DNA of 64,000 bases from Apostichopus japonicus (taxonomy: Eukaryota > Echinodermata > Holothuroidea > Aspidochirotida > Stichopodidae): contig NC_092575.1 in assembly GCF_037975245.1 (NCBI RefSeq), positions 21,093,841-21,157,840 on the forward strand, given 5' to 3'. The notes beneath the pieces are model-generated. The model ran no database searches. It had not been told where the DNA came from and was given only the letters and a program-made list of their open reading frames with translations. Shown one piece after another: positions 40,659 through 57,841 of this stretch. The position numbers and the translations under genes are program-made. Position 1 is the first letter of the stretch. Every line of letters begins with the position of its first letter.

Positions 40659-43600
40659 CCTGACAATGAAATTGGTCACCAGCGTTAGTTCAAAATAGTG
40701 AAGAGTACACGTAATTATGTACACAGACCTGAGATATATATGGGATAAACCGAACAGTCTAGCACACTTATAACAACTGGTCATTGCATATATATAAATG
40801 CACCATCATCATGCTAACTGCATCAACAGTTGCTCCTGGAAGAAATGAATGAATGTCTACATGGGGAAACGGATGGATGAAAAGAGTTGCCGAGGAAGGT
40901 GAGGGGGGATGGGGGAGGACACAGTATACACCAACCCTTCCTATCCCAAATAAAAGAAAAACTGATGTACTGTTGCAATAATGTTTCATGTCATATGTAC
41001 AATTCATCTGGGAATATTAACATGATGTTCAATTCACAACTTTGCTAAGGTTAATTCGACAACAATAATTCTACAGAAGTTTTCCAAAATATTAAAAGTT
41101 CAAGGCCCATGGCAAGTCATAATTAATATACAGCATGGCAATCCTTTATTAAGCTTGCTTTTGGTGCTACTACTTGGACATTTTTCTGTGTGTTACAAAA
41201 AGTTACATCGCATGCACAAACTGCGAAAATATGAGAATGCATGAAAAAGAAATAATCTACCTTAGAATAGATCTAAGCCTATTCTAAGACTTATTAATGT
41301 TACTGTAGTGTTACTGTTAGTGTTACAGTCACAGTGTTACTGACTGTTACTGTTAGGTCGCTCTCGGTTACTGGTTAGTTAATAATTTGTTAGTTTTCAT
41401 ATTTTCGTTGACATGACTTTCCACCAAATTATCTAATCAAACAAAACCCTCGTCATACCGTTTCATTTCGTTGTGGTAAAATGCAAAGGTTATGCCCTGT
41501 TTTCTAGCTTATGTTCAGGTAACTATGATCTAGATTCGTACCTCAGCAGTGTTCTAACCGACAGGTGGAGAGCACAGAAATTAATTGTATTTCTATGAGC
41601 CTAACTCTCCTAGGAAAAAAATTACGCGAGCCGTAGCAGTATCCCGTACGCGAAATTATTTTTCCCACTTCGACGCGGCCACATGGGCGTGGCTTATGAA
41701 ATACGTCACAGGCCGGCAAGTTTGTGACTTCGACTTCGAGCTCTTACGTATAGCTCTTTAATAATATACTCAGCTAATATACTCAGGCCTAATATACTCA
41801 GGCCTAAGACATGACTTCATGAGATCCATGATGATGTGCGACTGCTCCTCCCAGTCAATCGGGTCTTATGGAGCTCTTGAGGTAAATTCCATCACAAAAT
41901 CAAACTGTGTTTGTTTATTAGATGTGTTATGAACCTCCCGTGTCTGGAAAAGTTTGGAGAAGAACCTCCCGTGACAGCAGGGTCTGGAAAAGTTATAAAT
42001 GAACCTCCCGTGGTATTGATTATTACACTTCATATTACACCAGGTAGGCCCACTGACCTTTCAATGCTACAGTCCTACAAATATACATGTATTGTATTGT
42101 GCCCCATATTGTTTTATCCATCATTCTAAATTATTTGTTCATTTATAAATGAACCCCCTTTTAAACGGCAGTAAGGAGCCTACGTGCTTTCATCATTAGT
42201 TTACGTACGCTACTGGGTATTGTTACGGACTTGAAATATTCTACCCATTTGATTAAACAGTTGTCACTTGCGTCTGTATTAACTATAACCAGGGAGCTGT
42301 TACTGTTAGAGTAGCAGCTCCCTGCTATAACTATGCCTAAATAGATGTAACTTAATTGAGAACTTTCAGCACCCAAACAAACACCCGAGAGATATCACTG
42401 CATAGTCTGTGACGTGGACCAATAAGCCGTAACAACGACCGATAGTCCACGCCCATTATGCTAATATGGCCGCGTCGAAGTGGGAAAAATAATTTCGCAT
42501 CCCGTACTTTTGTTACGCAATACGGAATTGGTACGTATCTCTGGAACGCCAAAACCGACAAAAGTGCATTAAAAAATTATGTAAACCTAAGTCATTATGT
42601 GACCACAAAGTTATCGCCACATAATGACCAAGACCAATTTAAGTCCTTATGTGGCACCAATAGCACCTCCACATAATGACCTAGAACATTTAACTTATCA
42701 TGCAATCCTAACACTGCCACATTATGACCGCCAATAAACGTTGTTTCTCCTACTGCATGTTGGTAATTTTTCCTGAAATAAGAGAACAATCGTTCGGATG
42801 GATATAGACATTAATAGGAGTATGTCACCCTTAGGCTAATTCCCCCTGACAAGTAGCTTTGTGGAAGGAAGCCCTTAGTTAGTTTGAATAATTCGATGAT
42901 ATATACAGAACGAACGTACGTCTTTACTAGGAGTACTACTTGTAGGCCGTCTTTCATGTCTTGCTTTTCGCTTCCTTTGCTCACCTTTATTGTGTGTGAG
43001 TGGTGTGATTGAAGCTTAAAATGCGAAGAATAGTGCCAATATTGTACTTGGTCACGGTGACAAGGCCTGTCTGTGATAATCAGTATTATGGAACGCCAAA
43101 AGCAGTATGGCAGTGTCCCTCGTCTACCTCTGCCCCGGTTAAAAATTCACTTGTGGGCACAATGACAAAAACGACGATTAACCCACACAGTTCACTGACA
43201 TTGTGAAGCACGGTACAGCGTGGTTGGACAGAAGTGTCATGCATACAAAATTTCGTAATTACATTTCGTAATGTAACACGGTCAAGGAAATCCAAAACAG
43301 CGGCATCTGTCCTTTTAGTTCATAAGCATCCGTTCGTTTCGCGTCAATGTTCGTTTTGAATTCGTGCGAATGTCCTTTGATTATGTTACCGGCATCTTCG
43401 GCTTCATGGTTGCCCTTGTTATTTTTGTTCTGAGTACTTGTTCGTTCACGTGTGAGCGTTCGTGCGAATGTTCTTTTGCTTACAATACATCTTCATATTT
43501 ATGATGGCGACTGATCTTTTGTTCCGACAAGTGGATCAATTTTGACTTCCCGGTGCTGCTTGTTTATCCTTCGGTTGCATGTGTTTGATATGTTTCGCTA

Positions 43601-43984
43601 CATGATTGTCTTTTTTTTTATTTTTAAGTGTGCCTTTCACAATTTTTATATTGGTATTACATATGTTTGTTTAATTTTGCGTTTATTTTCTTTTTCAATT
43701 TTCTTTCTTGTTTATTTGTTTTATTGTTGTATTTGTTGGCCCAAATGGCCGCCCATACCAACACGTAGTTCATCCAATACGATATAATAATTAACCCGGA
43801 AGATAAGTTGTAACATTTGTGCACAATATAGTAAGAAACTTGCGGCAAGACTTAGCATTACTTCAAGCAATTGGTTCGAAGCGTGCATTTTGGCACAAAA
43901 ACAGGGAGGCTTAATTAAAAAGAACATACAACTTAAAGGTTAACGCGTTCAATCAATCAAGGCAAAGGAGAAAGAAGATTGAAA
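40659..43984. promoter_or_regulatory. Divergent OGFOD2/ARPC3 intergenic region
   Basis: About 3.3 kb separates the two divergent start codons. It contains an inverted pair of about 100 bp (41,622-41,715 and 42,400-42,520) with a perfect 30-bp core at 41,651-41,680 and 42,468-42,497, which includes CCACTTCGACGCGGCC. ACGTCAC and CCAAT-like words lie near both. A GTTACTG microrepeat occurs at 41,290-41,365 and a GAACCTCCCGTG triplicate at 41,931-42,015. Open frames here show no family match. Start sites were not located. Confidence 0.45.
42589..42692. repeat. Alternating inverted 13-mer array (26-bp spacing)
   Basis: GTCATTATGTGAC (42,591), CCACATAATGACC (42,617), GTCCTTATGTGGC (42,643) and CCACATAATGACC (42,669) alternate in orientation at exactly 26-bp steps; a fifth copy CCACATTATGACC starts at 42,718. 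It can also be viewed as two 52-bp direct units, each a small hairpin. It lies about 1.3 kb upstream of ARPC3. Confidence 0.85.
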
Positions 43985-48421
<4,437 letters not shown>

Positions 48422-48922
48422 GCATTTGATATTGTTTGTTATTGAGTCAGCCTTTTATTACTTAGTATAATGCATATTACGGTTTGGAGAATATCAGCGG
48501 AGACTGCAAATTGTCAAGGCTTTCATTATACAGAACCACAGAATAGAATGTTTGAAAGTCACAAATCGTCTAGTATCTAGCTGATGAAAGACATTCCGTT
48601 AAACCTTAAAACACTCACAGACTTAATGACTTGTGCATGTTAGATATCAAGAAAAGTAGTAAAATATGTAGAAGTATTTTATTTTGATTTACTGCTTAAG
48701 CAACATGCTCTCCTCATTAACCAATTTAGTGCTCTTTATTGACGTCACTTATTGAGCTGGACAACTTATTTAGTATAGGAGATCAACTTCCTACCTCACA
48801 ATACCCTATATGTCAAGCCTTTTCAAGGTATAGTCAGCTCTCTCTAAAATGCCCATGAATTTTTTATCTTCCAAGCCTCTTGCACAGACTTGCATGACCG
48901 GTTCAAGTATTTAGTTCCTACA

Positions 48923-49145
48923 GAGTGTTAGCTCAGTGGTTAACGCCGGTGCCTTTCATCATAAGGTCCCAAGTTCGAGTCACTCCAAGATTAATGTATG
49001 TCGACCAGTTACAGAGTTGTTGACAATTCATAATCATGGACGTTAAATATGAATCTAAGAGACTGACTACGGTCAGCTTGCGGCTTTGATAAGCCAGTGA
49101 TGGTTTCTTCGCAAGTTCCTGCTTGCAGGAGGATCTAAAAATACA
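48923..49145 (+). mobile_element. tRNA-derived SINE, family C, copy 1
   Basis: A tRNA-like head has TTAGCTCAGTGGTTAACG (A box) and AGTTCGAGTC (B box). A body with GTTACAGAGTTGTTGACAAT, TCATGGACGTTAAATAT, GCTTGCGGCTTTGATAAG and TCCTGCTTGCAGGAGGATCT follows. A second copy at 62,675-62,899 matches along the whole length, which defines the element. Confidence 0.9.
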
Positions 49146-50639
49146 TAATACATACAAAGGCCTGACTGTCGTTATGATCTGGAAGAATTGTTCTTTGGCT
49201 TATGGGGTGGTGTTGTATCTTGTATTATATAAGTTCCCATAAATGTAAATGACTGTTTCACTTACACAGTTGTCACTTCGTATTTGTATCTATAAACCAC
49301 TCTGCTCTATTCTGTGCTTTATGTCCTGTACTTTCCTGTTATGACTTGAAGCACTCCCAATGTTGTTAGTATGAATATCCTGTTACCTATTAGATCAAGG
49401 CTAAGAACTGTTCGTACTGTCAATGCGAATCATGATTAGAATGTACAGTATAGAGTGGTATTTAACATTCGTAGTTTTCCCAAACTAGCTGGTAGGAATA
49501 AAAAATGTGTTGCAGGCAGCAACAACACCTTCAGAAGTATCTTAGAAATTTATTGATGATTTCTCCTTGGGATTCATTTTTTTTCATGCGATAATTTACT
49601 TTTCTATTCCATTTTCAAGAAACGAAATGAGCAATTAAATAGATTATCACAAATGATTTCCAGTTTGGTTTCTCTTCATTAATAAACTAAGTCACCAAAG
49701 TTTATGTGTGACCACCTTTGATTATTCCACAATGCCAGTTGAAAATCCTGTCTGTGCAACTCATTCCTAACTCAAGATACAGTGCTAGATTTCAGATCAG
49801 AGTTAGGAGGGGGGGGGGGGGAAGGGGTGGATACAAAACATCGGTATGTACTGAAATTACTACTGAAATACCAGGGCTTAAGAGAACATTGGTAAAATGT
49901 ATGGAATGAACAAGAATATAGCATGCTAAAAATTTGTCCACTATGTATCTTGTAATGACCTAAAAATATGTTTGTGACTTTGCGGCCAACTTTTAGTGCT
50001 CGAAAAATTCCAATAGAGTAGGGGTTGGAGGTGTTTTTGGGGGGTTAAAAGCAGGTTCTCTCCCTGGATTCATCCCTGGTATGTGATTGTTGGAAGTAAA
50101 CTGAAATTTGACAGATGGATTGTTCAACTTCAATATCCTCAGGGATCTCTCACTTCTATACCTGCAGGCTTTAAGGTCATCATGGTGCACTTTGAACTGA
50201 TGATACACATTAAGGCCCAATGGTAGTTTGTAAAAGCTTTGCTATTCTAGTTAATATAATCTTAAAATGTTAAAGCATTGAGATGTATGTTAGCCGTGTT
50301 TTGAATTCCAAGGCTTCATTGAAATGCAAGTTATATTTTAAGAATATTATCTTCATCTGTGGATTGAGAAGTATATTTCATTTCAAAAAGGCACACACTT
50401 TTTGCAATTAATTTGCCATGATGATGTCACTCACTATACTGTTTGCAGGATATCACCAAACTTTTAAATTGCAAGAAATCCCACGTTCAACATCCACATT
50501 CCAAAAGGTGGGACGTTATGACTATAGCCACCAAGAGTTAACTTTGCATATTAATGGTTCAGGTTAGATTGGTAGTTCCATATCAAAGTAAACTTTCATA
50601 GAGTTAGATGCCATTAAACAGGCAATTCAAAAATATTCC

Positions 50640-50935
50640 AACTCGATTAACAGTAATTGATATACTTGGGGGAAGGTGTAATCCTGTCATGGGGTGATAG
50701 GTCTTTTGAGGTTGCTGCCCCTCGTCTTTGGAATGTACTACCACTTAAACTGAAGTCATGCACCAGCATTTTTGACTTTCAAAGAACTCCAAAAAACTCA
50801 TCTCGAGCTTTCAGTGATTTAGATTTTAAGTTTTTCTATTCTTTTACCATACCTTTTGTTTTCTCTATTTTGCGCCTTGAGCACCCCCGCAGGGCAGATA
50901 TGTGCGCATTATAAATCGCTATTATTATTATTATG
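50640..50935 (+). mobile_element. Non-LTR retrotransposon 3' end (CR1/L2-like)
   Basis: One frame encodes GDRSFEVAAPRLWNVLPLKL followed by a F-D-F-Q-R-T-P-K-N block, the standard last residues of many CR1/L2-like reverse transcriptases. A 3' UTR with GCGCATTATAAATCGC and a (TAT)n tail follows. It is a 5'-truncated insertion. Confidence 0.85.
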
Positions 50936-52222
50936 AACTGTATATTAAACGTCCTTCCTTCACATTGCCAGAAATGATCCTGTCCAACAGACCCTTTGTC
51001 ATCTGTCTTGGCGACAGAGCCCACCTCCTTTCTCTTTGTCCATCCCTTCTTATCATTCATCTCCTCTTTTCCCAGTCCCTTTCTTGCAACTATTTGTGAT
51101 AAAGACACAAGCATGTCTATCATGCCACGGTTAGAAAAACCTCTTCTTAGAAAATGTCAGTAAATGATATATTTTATTTATTTTCTTCAATCTTGTACTT
51201 TTGAAAATACCATTTTCACAAACATACAAAAATATGTACAAAGGAATAAGAACTATAAAATAGTATTTACAAATGGCATCTTCATAAAGACTGTTTTTGC
51301 AACACCAAATACATCTCACTGAATGGTTATGCATAACTGTGATATAGAAATGAAAGTAAGTAACCTCCAACAGGAACATTATAGACCCAACGGGAAACTG
51401 AACTAAATATTCATTTTGAATTCCAAGAATCCAGTATACATTAGAAAGTTCATTTTGTGAGCAGTTGACCAGTTTATCACCACTGAGCTATCATAACAAA
51501 ATGGAGAAGTCAACAAATGTTAAACATGAACCACCTCCAAATAGCAAATGTGCACAGATGACAAAAGGAATACTTCAGAGAAAGTCTTGTGTAACAGAGA
51601 TAAGTCCGTTCATTCAACAAATTAAATATTACCAGAAGATGGACTTCAAGGAAGGTATGACACCTTTCTTCAAGAGAATCATATATCATGGAATAATTTA
51701 GTGCTCAATTGTTTGTGAAGCTATTTGAAATTTTCTTTCTATGCAAATACTATAGATCAGTACTAAAAAGACCCCCCACCCCCACCCCCACCCCACCAAA
51801 GAAAAAAAAAGCCTGTTATAAATCCCTGCATTTGTGTAACTATTTTGCAATCCCAGACAACTTAATCCCTGTGCAGTATGTCCTTCAATTGCTGGCTACA
51901 CTCAAGAACCTACCTTTTGTTGAGCTGCATAGAAATATGAATTAAAAATGGATCGCACCATTTTCTTTAAAAGCACTGAAAATTCTTAGAATGCATTAAT
52001 TGACACCCTACATGATTTTGATCTTTTTCTTTAGTAAGAAATATGACAGTGATAGTCCTGTGCTGTTGCCATCTTGGTTTCAAAATGTCTTGGTTACACC
52101 AACAAGACGATACACACCAATGCTCTCCTGGTTATGTCTTTCTTTCCATGCACCTCAGTCTAAGGAACCCCCCCCCCCATCCACATCCACCACCCAACCC
52201 AAGAAAATAGAGAAAAAACAAG

Positions 52223-54142
52223 TCAAAACTGAAGTAGTTCAAATTCTTTCACTTCTACAAAAGTTTCCGTTGGTCCGGGAGACCTGTCGTCGTCACTATC
52301 GGATTCCACGAGAGCTAGACAGGCATCAGCAAATTCCACAAATATTGGTTCTTTCATGGCATTCTCCATGCCCTGCTCTTTGTCTTCACTTGAATCAATG
52401 AATGTCAACATCTGCCGTAAATGTGGATTTGTCAGAAGCATCTTAATTTTGTCAGAGTCGGCTGTTTAAAAAAAAAAAAAACTGGTATATGAGTCTTGAT
52501 GAGTTTTTATTATGGTAGCCTTTACAGTATGTAACTAGCGACATATGAAACAAATCACTTTGAAATTATCATCAATCGCTGGTATTGAACCAATTAAGTA
52601 CTCGTTCCTCCTACTACAGTAAGCTATTGGAAGCTAATCTGTCCGATCATGAGAGTACTTATATATGATTATCTTTCCACAGACAATCACCCACTGGTTG
52701 CAAAAGGTAAAGGAATCCAAAAGGCAAATGAGATAAACTAGAAACATTTCCACTGTTTAATAAGTTCAAAGATATTTTCTAACTTTTGGCAACAGCGCTT
52801 TTGACATCATCACTAAGTATGAGACAAAAGTTTTATAATTACCTAAGAGATCCAATTTGTCTTTGCTTAACCTGTCATCTTCATCATTGTACTTTTGCCA
52901 GGTGTCAGTTACAGCTGAAAGCAAGTTGGAAAGTAGTATGAAACATGGATCATGAAGAAGAAGGGGAACAAAGCAGAAAGCAAAATGTAAGGTTTGACAC
53001 CTAACACCTAAAATGAAATAATTTAATTTTATAGCCATTTCTTGAAATGACCACAAAAGTCACCTTTGTTAACAAAGATCTATGTTATCTTCCATCCATC
53101 TGGAAAACTGATATGATGATGTCATGACTATTAAAAGTTATGATTACCTTCCCTCACAGCTGGTTGATCAAACAGGTATGGCTTACATACCCACTGCTTC
53201 AATTCAATACAACTACATGAATCTCCATATCTCAAAAAAACTTCAACTCTGATTCTCCCACACTAGTTGTACCTTCCATCAGGTAAAACACATGTTTTCT
53301 TCTTGCATTAGACATTTCCCTCTCAAAGTCTGTAATGACATTGAATGTGTTATCAATTTATGGAGGTGTGGGACATATAAATCGTCCTTCTGAAGTTACC
53401 TGCTACGCTTCCTGGTGTACTTGCTGTGTGTGTTGCAGCTGTTCCCTCTTCTGTGCCCTTTGCTTTCACAGTGCTCACAACATCCGATCCTTTTGCCAAC
53501 TGATCAGTAGGCTTTATGATACCACTCTGCATATCTTCTTTCAATTTGTTATAGCAATTTAAACCACAGCTAAAGAGAAATACAGAAAAGTTCACTTTCG
53601 AATTAAATTAATTTTCAAACTCTCCGATTCATCAAGGAATGAACAAAGCATAAATCAGACAAGTCATTCGCATGCCTCAGAGATTTATACTAGTGGTAGG
53701 GAAACAACATTTCCAACATGTGTAAGTTTTATTGATTTAATCACAACAAATAGGGTTTGAAGAGAATAAGGGAATGAATGAATAATCTGGAGACCATGGT
53801 CATGGCATCATTTGCTTAAATCTGTTCTGTACTGGATCGTAAGAACAGTATGTCTGAGTGTTTGACGTTATGTGAGCCTAACTGTACTAGGCTAGGCCTA
53901 CTACTAGTACTACTACTGCAAGTACTACCACTACTACAACTACCAAAACTAACGAGTAACGTACTTATAATAAATACTAGCCTAGTTATACTAGGCTAGG
54001 CTGAGAAGAAGAACATTGAATAAATATGGTTCAAAATAACTCACTATCGCAATTGAGTTTTGGGGCATTTATACTTAGATTCTTCCTTGCAGTGCCAACA
54101 AACCGTATCTTTTAGTGTGGTCACCGCTTTGATTTTTGACAT
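52223..54142 (-). CDS. ZNHIT3: Zinc finger HIT domain-containing protein 3
   Basis: Four coding exons on the minus strand: 54142-54045, 53569-53400, 52914-52843, 52461-52223, about 192 residues (human 155). The C-terminal part is clearest: MLLTNPHLRQMLTFIDSSED, then MKEPIFVEFADACLALVES, matching the NUFIP1-binding region of ZNHIT3. The N-terminus holds VCWHCKEESKYKCPKTQLRY followed by CGLNC, a HIT finger in which zinc site 1 is complete (C-x2-C and C-x3-C). Site 2 has kept one ligand and has Thr, Leu and Met where Cys, His and Cys are expected. ZNHIT3 helps box C/D snoRNP assembly with NUFIP1. The middle exons are acidic and Ala/Thr-rich and vary in the family. MSKIKA is chosen as start because upstream codons lack family resemblance. 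Confidence 0.9.
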
Positions 54143-54944
54143 ATTTGACCAAAAGTATGTGCCATTGACTGGACGTGCGTAACCCTCGTTGATAAAAGTT
54201 GTCGTGCAACTGATATAACCTATAGACTTAGCACAGTTAGCCGAAATATCAGTGGTCATATGGAACGCTAAACTGCCGTGATGAATCAGAGAAAATATGG
54301 TGGGACATGCAGAAAGTATGTTTGCGCAAGGCATGAAATGATGGCATTGATCAGGGCATGAGCATGAGAGCCGAGTTCATTAGTCATTGCAATTATAGCA
54401 TAGGGTCGTGAGGACTAAATTTTAATTAAATAGGCAAATTGGTATTTTACAGCTGGCGTTTGTAGTTTGCATTACGCTCAGTTTATATCTATGAATGGTG
54501 GGAATAAGGTTGGTCTCTTCATATATTACACATCAACTGACAGCTGCAGCAACAAGCATTGTATTGAATTCAATTGACTGTATGGTTATACATGTATATT
54601 GGTTAGTTAGTGTAGTTGCTACATACACATGAACGGGCAAATAGGCTTATTATCCTTACATTTTAAATTTCAGTACATAAGAGTAGTTGAAGGTGTTATA
54701 GATATCACATAGAAATGTGAAAAGCTAGATGCTGAGGTGGATAAGATGAGACATTTTAAGTTTCGAGTGTTAAGCCTATACTGTCGGCTACTTTTTCTCA
54801 AAATGTCGACTATTTTGAAAGTAAAAAAAAGGAGAAACAGATTCCTCAGCATTTGACTATACGTTATCTCAAAAATTCGACCATTTCCTCGAAATACCCA
54901 CTATTTACTCCAACTTTTTATCAGAATGAGGAGGTTTACAGGCG
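54143..54944. other. ZNHIT3 upstream region
   Basis: AT-rich DNA with no supported exon. The upstream in-frame extension of ZNHIT3 to 54,334 is open but unlike the family. It may hold the promoter shared with the plus-strand gene ending at 58,251. Confidence 0.35.
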
Positions 54945-56760
54945 CGTATCCAGGATTTTCTAACCCGGGGGCGCGAATTACTATCTAAGCGGAGCGCCAC
55001 CATCGGTTGACGCGGAGCGTACAAGAAAATTTCTGGTTTTGATACCCCCAGATCACCGGAAATGGCACTTCTCGGGCTTGAAAATGAGCAACCAGATGTA
55101 CACTTTTGCCTGAGAACCAAGTATTTCCCAAAAGTTTTTTCCATCCATAACCTTTTTGAAGATTGTCACCAGTCACACATCATGTTCGACCTCATTGCAT
55201 GTCCTATGGATGATTGCTTTTGTAGGTTACTCTACGTCACGGCCCACAATATCCGAAAGCCCCACTTTTCAAGGTTTTAAACCCATTACTTGTTGAGAAT
55301 TTGAAAATTCACTTTTCTCGTGAATAAAATCACTTCAAAACAATGTTGCACAAAATTCAATCTATAGACAACCAATATAGAAAAACCTCCTTGAACCCCT
55401 AACAGACAGGTCCAAATTGAACGAGTAGAGGAAAGTATGATGAATAATGTTGGTGAGGAAATTGTCTAAAATTCCGACACAGTTAATTTATTGGTGTATA
55501 AATATTACAACCTCTTATAATGGCTTTTACAAAACTTGGTTGAAGGAACAGAAAAATAGCAGATATTTCCGATATCAGGTATATCGAAACCGAAGACTTC
55601 ACTCATAGGCGTAGGTCCCGTAGGAGGCGGGGGCTGCAGCCCCCCCAATTGTTTTCCCATTTTTTCGGGCACCTACTGAAAGAAAAATAAATAGCAATGA
55701 ATAGCTTAAAATGATCTCCTTGGTAAATTAAATAAAGTTGTAAGCTTGGCCGACATTACTACTGTAAAAGAGAGTTTTGACATAAATGGATCTGTATGGT
55801 TTTTCTCGATCTACATAAGACATTTGGTTGTTTACATTAGCATCCGGCGGTATACTGTGCAACTTTGACGGACCGTGCGGTACACGATGCCACACAATGT
55901 AATGACCGATCTTGCCTATATGATATTGGCATTGAATAGTTGAATGCGCGCTTTGCGCTTGAAAAATTTGGGCTTTTTTTTCGGGCAAGTCATTACAGCC
56001 CCCAAATCCAAAATGGCTCCTACGCCTTTGGCTACACACATTGACAGTTTTGAGGCTGTTCATCGTGGAACATGCATTTCAATGCTCATTGATATGATGT
56101 TATATCTGCTCTTTGCTTTACAAATTCGAACAGGCGTGTAGCGAGTAATTGCCAAGGGAGGGCGAAGCCTGTAGGCAAACTATCTAAGCGAAGCGCCACC
56201 ATGGGTTGGCGCGAAGCGTACAAGAAAAATGTTGGCCGAAAATGCCTCCCAGATCGCTGGAAATGACACTTCCCAGGCCTTGTAAGTTGCATCTAAGCAT
56301 TGTCTATTTTGAAATTACGAGCGATGTCATAAAGAAAATTTGTTCGGGGGGGGGGGCGGTCGCCCCCTTCCCGAAATGCGTTATGTTCCCCGACGACTCG
56401 GTCGAGTTCAAGTACATTAGTGAGAGAGGAAAAACGGAAACGTCAAAAATGGAGTTGTCGGGGTAAGGGGTAGGGTGAGGCGCACACCCCCTCCGTAATC
56501 CTTGATCTGTCACATGGCTACCCTGTGTATATAATAGGGATCTTTCTCTTCCCGAGGTCTTGGCTATCTTCTACTCCCTCCTTTTCTCCTTTTTCTCTCT
56601 TTTTTCTTTTTCTTTTCCCTTCCTTCCTCTCCTCCTATTCTTTTTCCCTCCTTTTCCCTTTTTTCTTCTCTTTTTTTTCCTCTCCTCTTTTCCTTACCCG
56701 GGGGGCGCGCGCCCCCAACGCCCCCCCCCCTGGATACGCACCTGTACTTACACTCATACA
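54945..56760. repeat. Mosaic of dispersed repeats
   Basis: Two plus-strand copies of the GCGCCACC repeat (about 54,945-55,085 and 56,130-56,285) flank a TIR element at about 55,604-56,030 with ends CATAGGCGTAGG and CCTACGCCTTTG. G- and C-homopolymer runs and a long pyrimidine tract (56,570-56,695) follow, then GGATACGCACCTGTA, another repeat end. No gene is supported; long frames in the pyrimidine tract are compositional. Confidence 0.65.
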
Positions 56761-57575
56761 CAAGAAATGTACAGACATTACGATAGTAATCATGAGTGAC
56801 AACATGCTATACGGTCACATGTCACAGAAACGACCACGAAGTCTTTTACCTCATGCAGCATGTGTTGGAAGAAGTTTGCGCCACCGCCAAATATGATTTG
56901 GATAAATAATCTCACGCATTATTTTCTATTTAGAGCCATATAAAAAACACCAAATTTTGGGGGGATATTAGATACTATATCCCCCCACCTAAAATATTAG
57001 GGGACATATCCCCCGGTCCCCCTCCCCATGATCGCCGCCCGTGCATGCACCCACAAGTGTGTAAATAGTAACCACCATACTCCATATATAATACCCTGAA
57101 TGTATATGATTGAATAATAGCCGGGCTCCAATCAGATCACCCCTTTCCTGACACAGAGAAGATAAATATCAAGATGGTTATCATCCACACGTAAGCAATT
57201 AATATAACACATACCGTAAATGTCTGCTATAGTGTGTATATGAAATTCGTATACAACTTCGATCTGACAAAGGGTTTACTTAACATACATGGTTAGTAGC
57301 AGCGGGAGTATATCACAAGATCTTCATTGGTTGGTATGTTATCTTAGTGTACATTGAGACGACCAGGTTTATGTCATCAAGTGAGGTAGATCACACATCC
57401 CTAAAAGGTGAAGAGTATGTTTTTTATTTTGAAATTAATTTATGATAAATATCATCAATATGCTGTTGCTATGTATGTTTTAAATAGTACTGTTGCTATG
57501 GTGACCTTGAGCATTTGTGTAAAGGTAGAGATATAGATTGAAGACACCAAGGCCTCGACTGGATGTTTCGCATCT

Positions 57576-57579
<4 letters not shown>

Positions 57580-57647
<68 letters not shown>

Positions 57648-57835
57648 AGAAAAAAATGGAAAAAAATGATACTTTCATTTCCAACTTTATTACTTAGAAC
57701 GTTAAATAGGTAACAAAATATTTCGAGCGTTTACACGGCTCTTCTTCAGTTGTACTAATGAAATGGAAGAAACTAGACCTTATTGGTATTTAGCTAAAGT
57801 CTAGTTTCTTCCATTTCATTAGTACAATATAACGC
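57580..57835. mobile_element. TA tract plus Penelope-like end with inverted repeat
   Basis: A (TA)n tract at 57,580-57,643 is followed by TTTCGAGCGTTTACACGGC and CTCTTCTTCAGTTGTACTAA. A 34-bp inverted repeat follows, with arms at about 57,755-57,780 and 57,798-57,826 on GTCTAGTTTCTTCCATTTC. On the minus strand the words CTGAAGAAGAGC, GCTC and GAAA recall a hammerhead core, but stem I does not pair. Confidence 0.6.
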
Positions 57836-57841
57836 ATAAAG

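Larger units (their letters stand above)
48422..52222. other. ARPC3/ZNHIT3 convergent intergenic and 3' regions
   Basis: ARPC3 3' UTR candidates run to AATAAA at 49,497-49,502 or near 49,682. On the other strand, the ZNHIT3 3' UTR may extend to TTTATT (AATAAA on minus) at 51,173-51,178. In between are a SINE (48,923) and a LINE 3' end (50,640). No additional gene is supported; the 51,474-51,700 frame has no family resemblance. Confidence 0.5.

Noticed and set aside
43086-43295. Overlapping frames on both strands at 43,009-43,295
   Set aside because: No recognised domain and no in-phase neighbours; coding could not be supported, although a repeat origin is possible.
52000-52401. 133-codon plus-strand frame
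   Set aside because: It is the antisense shadow of the last ZNHIT3 exon extended through a poly-C tract; the minus-strand frame matches the family.
56525-56896. 123-codon frame rich in Phe/Ser/Pro
   Set aside because: It comes from a pyrimidine tract and a poly-C run within a repeat mosaic, with no splice context or family resemblance.
57165-57387. Two short candidate exons (57,165-57,198 and 57,350-57,387) upstream of the unidentified gene
   Set aside because: Their phases cannot be joined to each other, and each choice gives stops in the next candidate exon or rests on splice signals alone.
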